NCBI GenBank assembly: GCA_013043085.1
Contig: JABDOU010000368.1
Coordinates: 1-7,257 of the forward strand
Direction: 5' to 3'
From: Acidimicrobiia bacterium
GTDB lineage: Bacteria; Actinomycetota; Acidimicrobiia; Spongiisociales; SHLN01
Length of the DNA: 7,257 bases
Part shown: positions 1 to 6,087 of the stretch, piece by piece
Numbering within the stretch: position 1 is the first letter of the stretch
Layout: the number at the start of each line of letters is the position of its first letter
Notes under the pieces: model-generated
Databases searched by the model: none
What the model was told of the DNA's origin: nothing
The model's input: the letters and a program-made list of their open reading frames with translations, nothing else
Made by a program: the position numbers and the translations under genes

Positions 1-426
1 CAGCAGAGGCATGGAGACAAACAGAACCGCGACCACGGCTCCGGCCGTGGTGAACGGAAGGGCGATGCCGACCCGTTCGGCTACGGAACCAAACATCCCG
101 CGACGGCCATATGCGGCAGTAAGAGCAACACCGCTCACGACCGGAGGCAACACGATCGGGACGAGGAGTAACCCTCTCGTCACCTGAACCCACACACTGG
201 TCGATCGAGACAGCAACCAGGCCAGGGGCAAGCCGACTACGAGTGCGATCACTGTTGCAATTGAACTCACGGCGATCGAAAGTATCAGTGGATTCCAGCC
301 GGCGGACAGGTCCTCACCAAGCGTCGACCAGGGCGCTCGCAAGAGTAGCGCCATGACAGGGGAGGCCAGGAAGAGGACCCCCACCATCGCCGCGACGATA
401 CTTCCGGTGCTGAAAGCCCTGCTCAC
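1..426 (-). CDS. modB: Molybdate ABC transporter permease ModB (N-terminal part; runs off left edge)
   Basis: This is the inner-membrane permease of a molybdate (or tungstate) ABC importer; it takes oxyanion from ModA and is driven by the ModC ATPase. I translated 142 codons from a GTG at 426 to the window edge. Seen: hydrophobic segments at about residues 9-29, 46-73, 85-106 and 126-142, and the ModB hallmark VLPPVVSGVAL (92-102) followed by YGRRGMFG (106-113), very close to the E. coli LVLPPVV...GRRGFIG region. The EAA loop that contacts the ATPase would lie in the missing C-terminal part (family length about 230-270). The GTG start is supported by GAGGAGA at 432-438, five bases upstream, and by a 4-base GTGA overlap with the modA stop, which implies translational coupling. 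A related sulfate permease (CysT/CysW) is the main alternative, but the ModA neighbour and the Mop-domain regulator favour molybdate. Confidence 0.93.
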   Translation of the reverse strand, partial: MSRAFSTGSIVAAMVGVLFLASPVMALLLRAPWSTLGEDLSAGWNPLILSIAVSSIATVIALVVGLPLAWLLSRSTSVWVQVTRGLLLVPIVLPPVVSGVALTAAYGRRGMFGSVAERVGIALPFTTAGAVVAVLFVSMPLL

Positions 427-1121
427 GAAGATCTCCTCAGCCCGGCTTCTTCGAACGCTGTTTGAGCGACGTCTCCATACAAATACGCAATGAGCGGCCC
501 CAGATCGTCACGATCTGGGGAAACGCCGATCCAATAGGTCGTAGTGCTGTTGGAAATAGGGATCGCCTCAACGCCCTCGGCTGCCCCGTCTGACACATAT
601 CCGATCCCGGCGTCAGCTTCGCCGTTCGCGATGCGACCGACCAGTTGTCGTGCTGAAGTCTCCCAGCTCTTTGGTCGAAGCTTTTCGGCCCCTGCGAGGT
701 TGGCGGTATAGCGCCCGAGAGGGACCTCGGGGGCCGCAAGGACGAGTCGGTCTACCGTTGTAAGCGATGCAACAGTATCCAATCCCAGCGGGTTTCCGGT
801 TTCGACGATGATGGCCAACTGATTGAACGCGACTGGCGCTGTTTCGATCGTGATCAATCCTGCCGATTCAATCGGTTCGAGTGTTTGCCGATCCGCAGCG
901 ATGATGACGTCGATCGGTGACCCGGCGGCGATAGCGGCGACATGTGCCTGAGAGCCCGCAACGTCGATTGCGAGGTTCAATCCCAGTGTCGCCTCAGCTG
1001 CGGTTTCGATCGACGAAAGTGCCTCGGCCAGGGATGAAGCGCCTGCGACCACGATGGTGTCGCTCGTCGCGCAACCCGACAGCACGAACGCGATCGTCAC
1101 GACCCGCGTCGCAAGCGCCAT
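423..1121 (-). CDS. modA: Molybdate-binding lipoprotein ModA
   Basis: This is the extracytoplasmic binding protein that captures molybdate or tungstate for ModB. It has 232 residues, slightly shorter than E. coli ModA (257). Seen: a short hydrophobic leader ending in lipobox LSGC with Cys17, so it is probably lipid-anchored. The mature part has the family signatures: GASSL (27-31) and GSQAH (56-60), the loops that hold the oxyanion; SPIDVIIAAD (68-77); the PxGRYT hinge (134-139); and GEADAGIGYVSD (167-178). Family knowledge assigns these to periplasmic-binding-protein fold type II. The gene starts 37 bases after the regulator stop and overlaps modB by 4 bases, so the three genes are probably one operon. 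The ATG at 1121 is the only usable in-frame start (an in-frame TGA lies at 1137-1139), yet no good Shine-Dalgarno lies within the usual distance. Whether molybdate or tungstate is preferred cannot be told from sequence. Confidence 0.93.
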   Translation of the reverse strand: MALATRVVTIAFVLSGCATSDTIVVAGASSLAEALSSIETAAEATLGLNLAIDVAGSQAHVAAIAAGSPIDVIIAADRQTLEPIESAGLITIETAPVAFNQLAIIVETGNPLGLDTVASLTTVDRLVLAAPEVPLGRYTANLAGAEKLRPKSWETSARQLVGRIANGEADAGIGYVSDGAAEGVEAIPISNSTTTYWIGVSPDRDDLGPLIAYLYGDVAQTAFEEAGLRRSS

Positions 1122-1158
1122 CAGGAGCCATACCGATCATGGCTTCTTCGGACTGTCT

Positions 1159-1551
1159 TCACGGCCCGGCCTCGACGATAACGTTGGTGGCCTTTACGAC
1201 CGCCGTTGCTCGCATCCCCGGTCTGAGTCCCAGGTCCCTGATCGCTTCTGCCGTGTGAAGGCTAACGAGACGATGTGGACCTGCCTGAATCTCGACGGTG
1301 GCTGAGATTTCGTTGGAGGTCACGGCGGTCACGATGCCGGGAAATCGATTTCGCGCAGACTGGCGGGCTAGCCAGGGACTGTCTTCGCTGCTCCGCATTT
1401 CCACAACGAAGTCGGCAAGCGCAGTACCTTCAATCAGACGATGCCCGGCCTCATTTCTGGTGGCCGGCAACCGCTTTGCGTCAATCCACCGCCGGACCGT
1501 GTCGGCACTCACTCCAAGTAGTTCGGCAGCCTCTCCCATACGGTAACGCAT
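1159..1551 (-). CDS. Small HTH + Mop/TOBE-domain protein, putative molybdate-responsive regulator
   Basis: A 130-residue, two-domain protein. The N-terminus (about residues 2-50) is a MerR/excisionase-type helix-turn-helix: YRMGEAAELLGVSADTVRRW followed by a basic wing containing GHR. The C-terminus (about 65-128) is a single Mop (molbindin/TOBE) domain, recognised by SARNRFPGIV, EIQAGPHRLVSLHT, the LGLRPG turn and KATNVIVE; Mop domains bind molybdate or tungstate, usually in oligomers. Standing just upstream of modA-modB, it is most simply the oxyanion sensor that controls this operon, doing the job of ModE without resembling its DNA-binding domain. Repressor or activator cannot be told. The ATG at 1551 has AAGG about 7 bases upstream; a TTG one codon earlier (1554) is possible but too close to that site. 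An imperfect inverted repeat lies just upstream and could be its own operator. Confidence 0.88.
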   Translation of the reverse strand: MRYRMGEAAELLGVSADTVRRWIDAKRLPATRNEAGHRLIEGTALADFVVEMRSSEDSPWLARQSARNRFPGIVTAVTSNEISATVEIQAGPHRLVSLHTAEAIRDLGLRPGMRATAVVKATNVIVEAGP

Positions 1552-1561
1552 CAAGATACCT

Positions 1562-1573
1562 TAGCATTTACTA
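1562..1573. repeat. Imperfect inverted repeat, candidate operator of the Mop-domain regulator
   Basis: TAGCATTTACTA has arms TAGCA and TACTA (4 of 5 bases pair) around a TT centre. It lies 11 bases upstream of the regulator ATG, in the right place for autoregulation. It is too short to stand alone as proof; the role is inference from position. Confidence 0.3.
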
Positions 1574-1600
1574 GGCAATCGGGCATCTACAGCTCGCAAA

Positions 1601-1610
1601 TGCATATGCA
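1601..1610. repeat. Perfect 10-base palindrome TGCATATGCA in the divergent intergenic region
   Basis: The ten bases are their own reverse complement. The site ends 20 bases upstream of the TATACT box, so it overlaps where the -35 contact of the yitT-type gene's promoter would be. That position suits a repressor or activator site, but a 10-base palindrome can occur by chance and no second copy was noticed. Confidence 0.3.
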
Positions 1611-1630
1611 GCGGTCGCGCGTCCCTGACG

Positions 1631-1636
1631 TATACT
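1631..1636 (+). promoter_or_regulatory. -10 box (TATACT) of the YitT-family gene
   Basis: TATACT differs from the TATAAT consensus at one position. It would start transcription near 1643, leaving a short leader of about 18 bases that includes the GGAG ribosome site at 1652-1655. No recognisable TTGACA-like -35 stands 16-18 bases upstream, which is common in actinobacterial promoters. Confidence 0.5.
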
Positions 1637-1660
1637 GCCGCCGCACCCCACGGAGATTCC

Positions 1661-2602
1661 TTGTTCGCCAACCTCACAGCCGAAGTCCTCATGCGACGTC
1701 CGACGCGTCCTCAGATTCTCAAACTATTGACCGATTACGCCTTATTGACCGTCGGCGCGATCGCTCTCATCTATGCATATCGGACATTCATGCTCCCATT
1801 CGGGATAGCCGGCGGTGGCGTCAGTGGATTCGGCCTCGTGGTTAACGAATGGACCGGGTTCCCTCCCGGGATGGCCATGTTGATCGCCAACCTCCCGGTC
1901 CTGGTCCTGGGATACCTCAGGTTGGGGGGCATGCGATTCCTCACACGTACAGCATTCGTGATTGCGATTTATAACATCGGCGTCGATGCCCTACCCGACA
2001 TCTTCCCGGACAGGATTTCGGACGATCTGTTGCTCATCGCTCTCTTCGGGGGAGTGGTATCGGGACTCGGTGGAGGCCTCATCTATCGAGCAGGCGGTAC
2101 CGGTGCCGGAACAGGGGTTATCAGCCGTGTTGTCCAGCTCAGAACCGGGTTGCCGGTGAGCCAGATCTACCTCATGATCGACGGATCAATTCTCATCCTC
2201 CAAGGTCTCACATTTGGATGGGAGAAGGCTCTCTACGGCGTCATACTCCTTTTTGTGAATGGTCTTGCAGTGGATTACGTACTCGAGGGGCCGAGTGTTG
2301 TAAGGACCGTCACGGTGGTGACGGAACAGCCGGATATGCTGGCCGATACAGTCTTTGCCACGATGAACGTCGGCGTGACGGGTTGGAAGGCAACCGGCAT
2401 GTACACCGACAGGGAGCGTGGAATTCTGTTCTGCACCGTCAGCCGTTCTGAGGCCAACCGCCTCGTAGAGGCCATCCGGGCCGCCGATCCATCGTCGTTC
2501 GCCGTGATCGGCAACGCGCACCAGCGCCGCGGTGGATTGATCAGATCGGGAGCGCCCATGCCAGAGCCTGAATTGACCAGTTCGGAAGCACCCGTCATCT
2601 AG
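1661..2602 (+). CDS. YitT-family integral membrane protein (DUF161 + DUF2179)
   Basis: A 313-residue membrane protein of the YitT family, whose molecular function is not well established. Seen: hydrophobic stretches at about residues 25-42, 68-88, 97-115, 122-140, 170-186 and 188-206, with the family's glycine-rich signatures FGIAGGGVSGFGLVV (47-61) and YRAGGTGAGTGVIS (142-155). The charged C-terminal domain (about 215-290) is DUF2179, with GVTGWKATGMYTDRERGILF (238-257) and FAVIGNAHQRRGG near its end; this domain is cytoplasmic in family models and may sense a ligand. The proposed TTG start at 1661 follows GGAG by five bases and fits the short leader from the TATACT box. An ATG at 1691 (residue 11) would also leave a complete protein. 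The last 20 or so residues extend beyond the usual family end and look disordered. The gene stands alone, divergent from the molybdate unit and convergent with the gluconeogenic one. Confidence 0.9.
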   Translation: MFANLTAEVLMRRPTRPQILKLLTDYALLTVGAIALIYAYRTFMLPFGIAGGGVSGFGLVVNEWTGFPPGMAMLIANLPVLVLGYLRLGGMRFLTRTAFVIAIYNIGVDALPDIFPDRISDDLLLIALFGGVVSGLGGGLIYRAGGTGAGTGVISRVVQLRTGLPVSQIYLMIDGSILILQGLTFGWEKALYGVILLFVNGLAVDYVLEGPSVVRTVTVVTEQPDMLADTVFATMNVGVTGWKATGMYTDRERGILFCTVSRSEANRLVEAIRAADPSSFAVIGNAHQRRGGLIRSGAPMPEPELTSSEAPVI

Positions 2603-2612
2603 AAGACGACGC

Positions 2613-3668
2613 TCAGACCTCCTGGAACAGGTACGGGCGCAACACATCTACCCGCTCTTCAAAACCATCAGGGTGCAGATACCACAGAACGGCCGTGATC
2701 GAAGATAACAGCGCATTGCCGTCCTGGGGCGTGAAGCAGAAGCCGACGAGCTCGTTTCCATTGCGAACAGCCAGGGTCTCGGTCGGGATCACGGTCTGGC
2801 TCAAGATGCGCCCGTACCATCCGTGATCGCGCCCGAACGAGAAGATCTGGTTGGCCGATTGTTTGTACGTGGTTGCCATTCTCGTATTGGCCATGATTTT
2901 TTCCATAGCCGATTCGACGGAAGTTTCGTGGTCGAGCTCGAGGCTGAACCACAGAGAATGCATGTACTGGGTAGGAACCTTTATGGCAGACGACCAAACG
3001 TTCAGATCGTGTCCGATCGTCGCGAAGAGATCGTGAGCGTCGCGAGCGTGATGGGTTCCAAATCGTTCGTCTCCATGGCCGCCGACGGTCGGGGACGGGT
3101 TGAAAGAACCGTCCTGGCTGATGTCGTTTGCGCGTCTCATGCAGAGGAAACGGCCTGATTCGAGCCTGCTGGTTCCGTCTTCGTCGAGGGCAAGGGTTTT
3201 GATGAGCGACGAGATGTTGTGTGTGTTGCACGATACGATCTGGATGAACGTATCTTCTCCTCGTACCAGAGCTTCGTCGTTGATGCCTCTCGCATACATC
3301 TTTCCGAAGCCGTACTCGGAACCCTGGGCAAGAAAGCCAATAGGTCCATCGAGCTGGCTGTATTGGGCATCCTTGTTCTTGTTTCCGACGGGTGTGCAAT
3401 CGATCACGATCGATGCCCGTGACAGAGCTTCGTGAGCTTCCCATTTCGGAGAAATACCAAGCGACTCGAATCCGCTCCACCGATCGTCATCGACGGCCAG
3501 TACCCCACCCCGGCGAACCAGGTCGTCGATTTTGGAGCGCTCCTCGATGAGAGGTGTTCGTTTGTGGAACGTGACCTCATCGATACCAAAGGCTTCCCGG
3601 TTATCGACAAGGAGACCGATAAGCGGTTCGCCGATGGTTCCGGTGCCAACCACGTGGACGATGTTCAT
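2613..3668 (-). CDS. gap: Archaeal-type (type II) glyceraldehyde-3-phosphate dehydrogenase, divergent
   Basis: 351 residues. It reads as the archaeal, type II phosphorylating GAPDH, which interconverts 1,3-bisphosphoglycerate and glyceraldehyde-3-phosphate with NAD(P)H, rather than the usual bacterial GapA. Seen, in order: Rossmann loop GTGTIG (8-13); VIDCTPVGNKNKDAQY (88-103), matching the archaeal DCTPxGxxxKNKxxY; AQGSE (114-118); the catalytic-cysteine motif IVSCNTHN (144-151, Cys147), like archaeal VSCNTTGL; MRRAND (177-182); THH (205-207), like archaeal SHH; and AIKVPTQYMH (228-237), like AVKVPTTLMH. The usual archaeal length is about 335-345. AGGAG lies six bases before the ATG, and only 3 bases separate it from the glpX stop, so the two are surely co-transcribed. 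Differences from archaeal enzymes, such as loss of the second His after MH, leave activity and cofactor unproven. A homologous dehydrogenase acting on a related phosphorylated substrate is the main alternative. Confidence 0.75.
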   Translation of the reverse strand: MNIVHVVGTGTIGEPLIGLLVDNREAFGIDEVTFHKRTPLIEERSKIDDLVRRGGVLAVDDDRWSGFESLGISPKWEAHEALSRASIVIDCTPVGNKNKDAQYSQLDGPIGFLAQGSEYGFGKMYARGINDEALVRGEDTFIQIVSCNTHNISSLIKTLALDEDGTSRLESGRFLCMRRANDISQDGSFNPSPTVGGHGDERFGTHHARDAHDLFATIGHDLNVWSSAIKVPTQYMHSLWFSLELDHETSVESAMEKIMANTRMATTYKQSANQIFSFGRDHGWYGRILSQTVIPTETLAVRNGNELVGFCFTPQDGNALLSSITAVLWYLHPDGFEERVDVLRPYLFQEV

Positions 3669-3671
3669 TCC

Positions 3672-4685
3672 TTACTCCTGAATGTCGGTTGTCGGCTGTT
3701 CGCTGATCAACGCACTTATCTTCCGCAGTTTGCTGAGGTCATGTCTGGCGCTCATTCGCCGGATCGCTCCGGTCTTGGATCGCATGACCATCGATTCTGT
3801 GATGACCTGGCTGCCCCGGAACTGAACTCCGGATAACCATTCTCCATCTGTTACCCCCGTTGCGGCAAAATATACATTGTCGGAATTGACAAGGTCCGTA
3901 TGAGTGAGGACGGACGTGATGTCACGACCGGTCTCGAGGGCATACGCTTCTTCGGCCTCCGAGCGCGGCCACAGCCGGCATTGGATGTCACCCCCGAGGC
4001 ACTTGAGAGCTGCAGCCGACAAAACGGCTTCTGGCGACCCGCCGATACCGAACAGTATGTCGATGCCGGAGTTTTCGATCGCGGTGGCAATGGACGCGGC
4101 AACATCCCCATCCTGGATGAGACGGATCCGCGCACCCGCTGCCCGGACCGCATCGATGAACTTGTCGTTCCTAGGTCGCTGGAGGATGATGGCGGTCACA
4201 TCCTCAATCGATTTCTCCATTGCTTTGGCTACCTGGGCGAGGTTGTGAGCAACCGGAGCATCGAGTTCGATCGTTCCAGCCGCTTCTGGACCAACCGCAA
4301 TTTTGTCCATGTAAACAAGGCTTCCTGGCGAATACATGGTTCCGCTGTCAGAAAGCGCAATTACGGACACGGCGCCTGGCTGGCCGTTTGCCGTCAGCGT
4401 TGTACCGTCCAAAGGGTCGACCGCCACATCGAGCTTCGGACCCCGACCGGTTCCGACCCGCTCGCCGTTCGCGAGCATCGGGGCTTCGTCCTTTTCGCCT
4501 TCACCGATGACCACAACGCCGTCGATGTCCACGTGTTCGAGGATGAGCCTCATGCCGTCTACCGCAGCCTGATCGGCCGCCTCTTTGTCGCCTCTGCCTT
4601 GAAATCGTGCCGCCATGAGCGCGGCCGTTTCCGTGACCCTTGCCAGGTCAAGCCCCAGGTTTCGCTCAGGTGCTTCCGCCATCAC
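3672..4685 (-). CDS. glpX: Class II fructose-1,6-bisphosphatase GlpX
   Basis: This cytoplasmic enzyme hydrolyses fructose-1,6-bisphosphate to fructose-6-phosphate, the committed step of gluconeogenesis. It has 337 residues, as in E. coli GlpX (336). Seen: GRGDKEAADQAAVDGM (30-45, Asp33), GEGEKDEAPML (61-71), the metal/phosphate motif DPLDGTT (90-96), IQDGDVAASI (190-199) and GIGGSPEAVLSAAALKCLGG (213-232, Glu219). These carry the acidic metal ligands and catalytic Thr expected for the Li+-sensitive phosphatase fold. It resembles the mycobacterial enzyme closely, for example in VTDGEWLSGV and the VMRSKTGAIR tail. Many actinobacteria use GlpX as their only fructose-bisphosphatase. Two starts are adjacent, GTG at 4685 and ATG at 4682; there is no Shine-Dalgarno, but a TATATT box sits 7 bases before the GTG, so a leaderless message is likely. 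It follows aceA by 66 bases and is followed 3 bases later by the gap gene. Confidence 0.95.
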   Translation of the reverse strand: MMAEAPERNLGLDLARVTETAALMAARFQGRGDKEAADQAAVDGMRLILEHVDIDGVVVIGEGEKDEAPMLANGERVGTGRGPKLDVAVDPLDGTTLTANGQPGAVSVIALSDSGTMYSPGSLVYMDKIAVGPEAAGTIELDAPVAHNLAQVAKAMEKSIEDVTAIILQRPRNDKFIDAVRAAGARIRLIQDGDVAASIATAIENSGIDILFGIGGSPEAVLSAAALKCLGGDIQCRLWPRSEAEEAYALETGRDITSVLTHTDLVNSDNVYFAATGVTDGEWLSGVQFRGSQVITESMVMRSKTGAIRRMSARHDLSKLRKISALISEQPTTDIQE

Positions 4686-4692
4686 GATTCAG

Positions 4693-4698
4693 AATATA
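4693..4698 (-). promoter_or_regulatory. -10 box (TATATT) for a leaderless glpX-gap transcript
   Basis: TATATT on the minus strand ends 7 bases before the GTG at 4685, the distance at which transcription would begin on or next to the start codon. The lack of any ribosome-binding site in front of glpX fits a leaderless mRNA, which is common in actinobacteria. The -35 region (about 4716-4723) is unremarkable. Confidence 0.45.
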
Positions 4699-4751
4699 GG
4701 CGATGCCGGCCCTCGTCCGCGAATAGGAAGGATTTTGCACGCTCGGCGATA

Positions 4752-6056
4752 TCAACCCGGCGTGGTGGGCGGTGCTTCGAACTGTTCTTCTTCGGTTGAG
4801 CCGACCAGAGCGAGGGTCGAGGCATCCGAACCTGACGCGATGACCTGGGCGACCTGATCGAAGTAGCCGGCGCCGACTTCACGTTGATGTCGCGTGGCGG
4901 TGTATCCGTCGTCCTCCATCACGAACTCGTGTTCCTGGAGGTCGACGTAGGCCGGCATGCCTTCCGTGGCATAGCTTTTTGCCAGATCGAACATGCTGGC
5001 GTTCAATGCATGAAAGCCGGCCAACGTGATGAACTGGTACTTGTATCCCATCGCACCCAGCTCCTTCTGGAAGATGGCAATGGTGGCGTCGTCGAGGTGT
5101 CGCTTCCAATTGAACGAGGGGGAGCAGTTATAGGCCATCATCTTGCCCGGATGGGCAGCTTGTAGTTGCTCGGCGAAGTCGCGAGCAACCTCCAGATCCG
5201 GAGTGCTTGTTTCGCACCACACGAGATCCGCGTATGGAGCGTAGGCGATCGCTCGTGACACAGCCTGGGCCATTCCGTTGTTGACCCGATGAAAGCCTTC
5301 CGCGGTCCGTTCACCGGTCAAGAACGGTTGATCCCGCTCATCGATGTCGGAGGTGATCATGTCGGCTCCAAGCGAATCGGTCCGTGCGACGATGACGAGA
5401 TCGACACCCAGCACATCCGCGGCCAGACGAGCTGCGACCAGGCCCCGAATGTGCTGCTGGGTCGGAATCAAGACCTTGCCACCCATATGGCCACATTTCT
5501 TCTCTGAAGCCAATTGGTCTTCGAGGTGAATTCCGGCCGCCCCGGCCTCGATAAAGGACTTCACGAGCTCGAAGACATTGAGAGCGCCCCCGAAACCGGC
5601 TTCGGCATCGGCCATGATGGGAAGCATCCAGTCTCGAGACACATTGCCCTCGGCCCAGTCGATCTGATCGGCCCGCATGAGCGCATTGTTGATGCGTTCA
5701 ACCAGCTTCGGTCCGCTGTTGACTGGGTAGAGGCTCTGATCGGGGTAGACATTGCCGCTGAGGTTTGCATCGCCTGCGACCTGCCAGCCAGACAGGTAGA
5801 TCGACTTGAGGCCGGCTCTGGCCATCTGAACCGCCTGGCCGCCTGTCATCGCTCCGAGCGACCGAACAAAATCCCCACTGGTCAGCATTGTCCACAACTT
5901 TTCGGCGCCTGTCCTGCTGATCGTATGGTCTTTGCGGATCGAGCCCCGCAATCGCACGACATCCGCGGCGCTATAGGGCCTGTCAATCCCATGCCAGCGT
6001 GGATTGTGTGCCCAATCCTGTTCCAATGCCTCAATCTCTTGTTGCATGGTCGTCAT
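4752..6056 (-). CDS. aceA: Isocitrate lyase AceA
   Basis: First enzyme of the glyoxylate bypass: it splits isocitrate into glyoxylate and succinate, sparing the two decarboxylations of the TCA cycle during growth on acetate or fatty acids. It has 434 residues, the same as E. coli AceA and close to M. tuberculosis ICL1 (428). Seen: SGWQVAGDANLSG (89-101), ADAEAGFGGALN (149-160, metal-binding acid), the catalytic loop KKCGHMGG (186-193, Cys188), ARTDSLGA (224-231), WCETSTPDLE (280-289), NCSPSFNW (310-317) and TLAGFHALN (344-352). All expected active-site residues are present, and MHM rather than the methylisocitrate-lyase variant of the loop is excluded by KKCGH. The end, GSTEEEQF plus eight more residues, matches the mycobacterial tail, which closes over the active site. 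The ATG at 6056 has GAAGGAGA (6065-6072) eight bases upstream. It follows aceB after 31 bases, as in an aceBA operon. Confidence 0.98.
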   Translation of the reverse strand: MTTMQQEIEALEQDWAHNPRWHGIDRPYSAADVVRLRGSIRKDHTISRTGAEKLWTMLTSGDFVRSLGAMTGGQAVQMARAGLKSIYLSGWQVAGDANLSGNVYPDQSLYPVNSGPKLVERINNALMRADQIDWAEGNVSRDWMLPIMADAEAGFGGALNVFELVKSFIEAGAAGIHLEDQLASEKKCGHMGGKVLIPTQQHIRGLVAARLAADVLGVDLVIVARTDSLGADMITSDIDERDQPFLTGERTAEGFHRVNNGMAQAVSRAIAYAPYADLVWCETSTPDLEVARDFAEQLQAAHPGKMMAYNCSPSFNWKRHLDDATIAIFQKELGAMGYKYQFITLAGFHALNASMFDLAKSYATEGMPAYVDLQEHEFVMEDDGYTATRHQREVGAGYFDQVAQVIASGSDASTLALVGSTEEEQFEAPPTTPG

Positions 6057-6087
6057 TGCGGTTGTCTCCTTCGTCGAAACGTTTTCT

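Noticed and set aside
2596..2635. Possible bidirectional terminator between the convergent stops
   Set aside because: Only 10 bases separate the two stop codons; the only nearby hairpin is CCTG-gaa-CAGG with a 4-base stem inside the gap coding sequence and no T run.
2186..2647. Minus-strand frame of about 150 codons across the yitT-type gene's end
   Set aside because: It is antisense to the YitT coding region and overlaps the end of the gap gene; no recognisable protein.
2668..3480. Minus-strand frame of 270 codons inside the gap gene
   Set aside because: It is the +1 frame of the GAPDH gene; very Arg-rich with no motifs, whereas the chosen frame contains the GAPDH motifs from end to end.
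3900..4799. Open plus-strand frame of about 300 codons opposite glpX
   Set aside because: It is fully antisense to glpX, whose protein has all family motifs, and its translation shows no recognisable domain and is rich in Arg, Asp and Pro as expected of a shadow frame.
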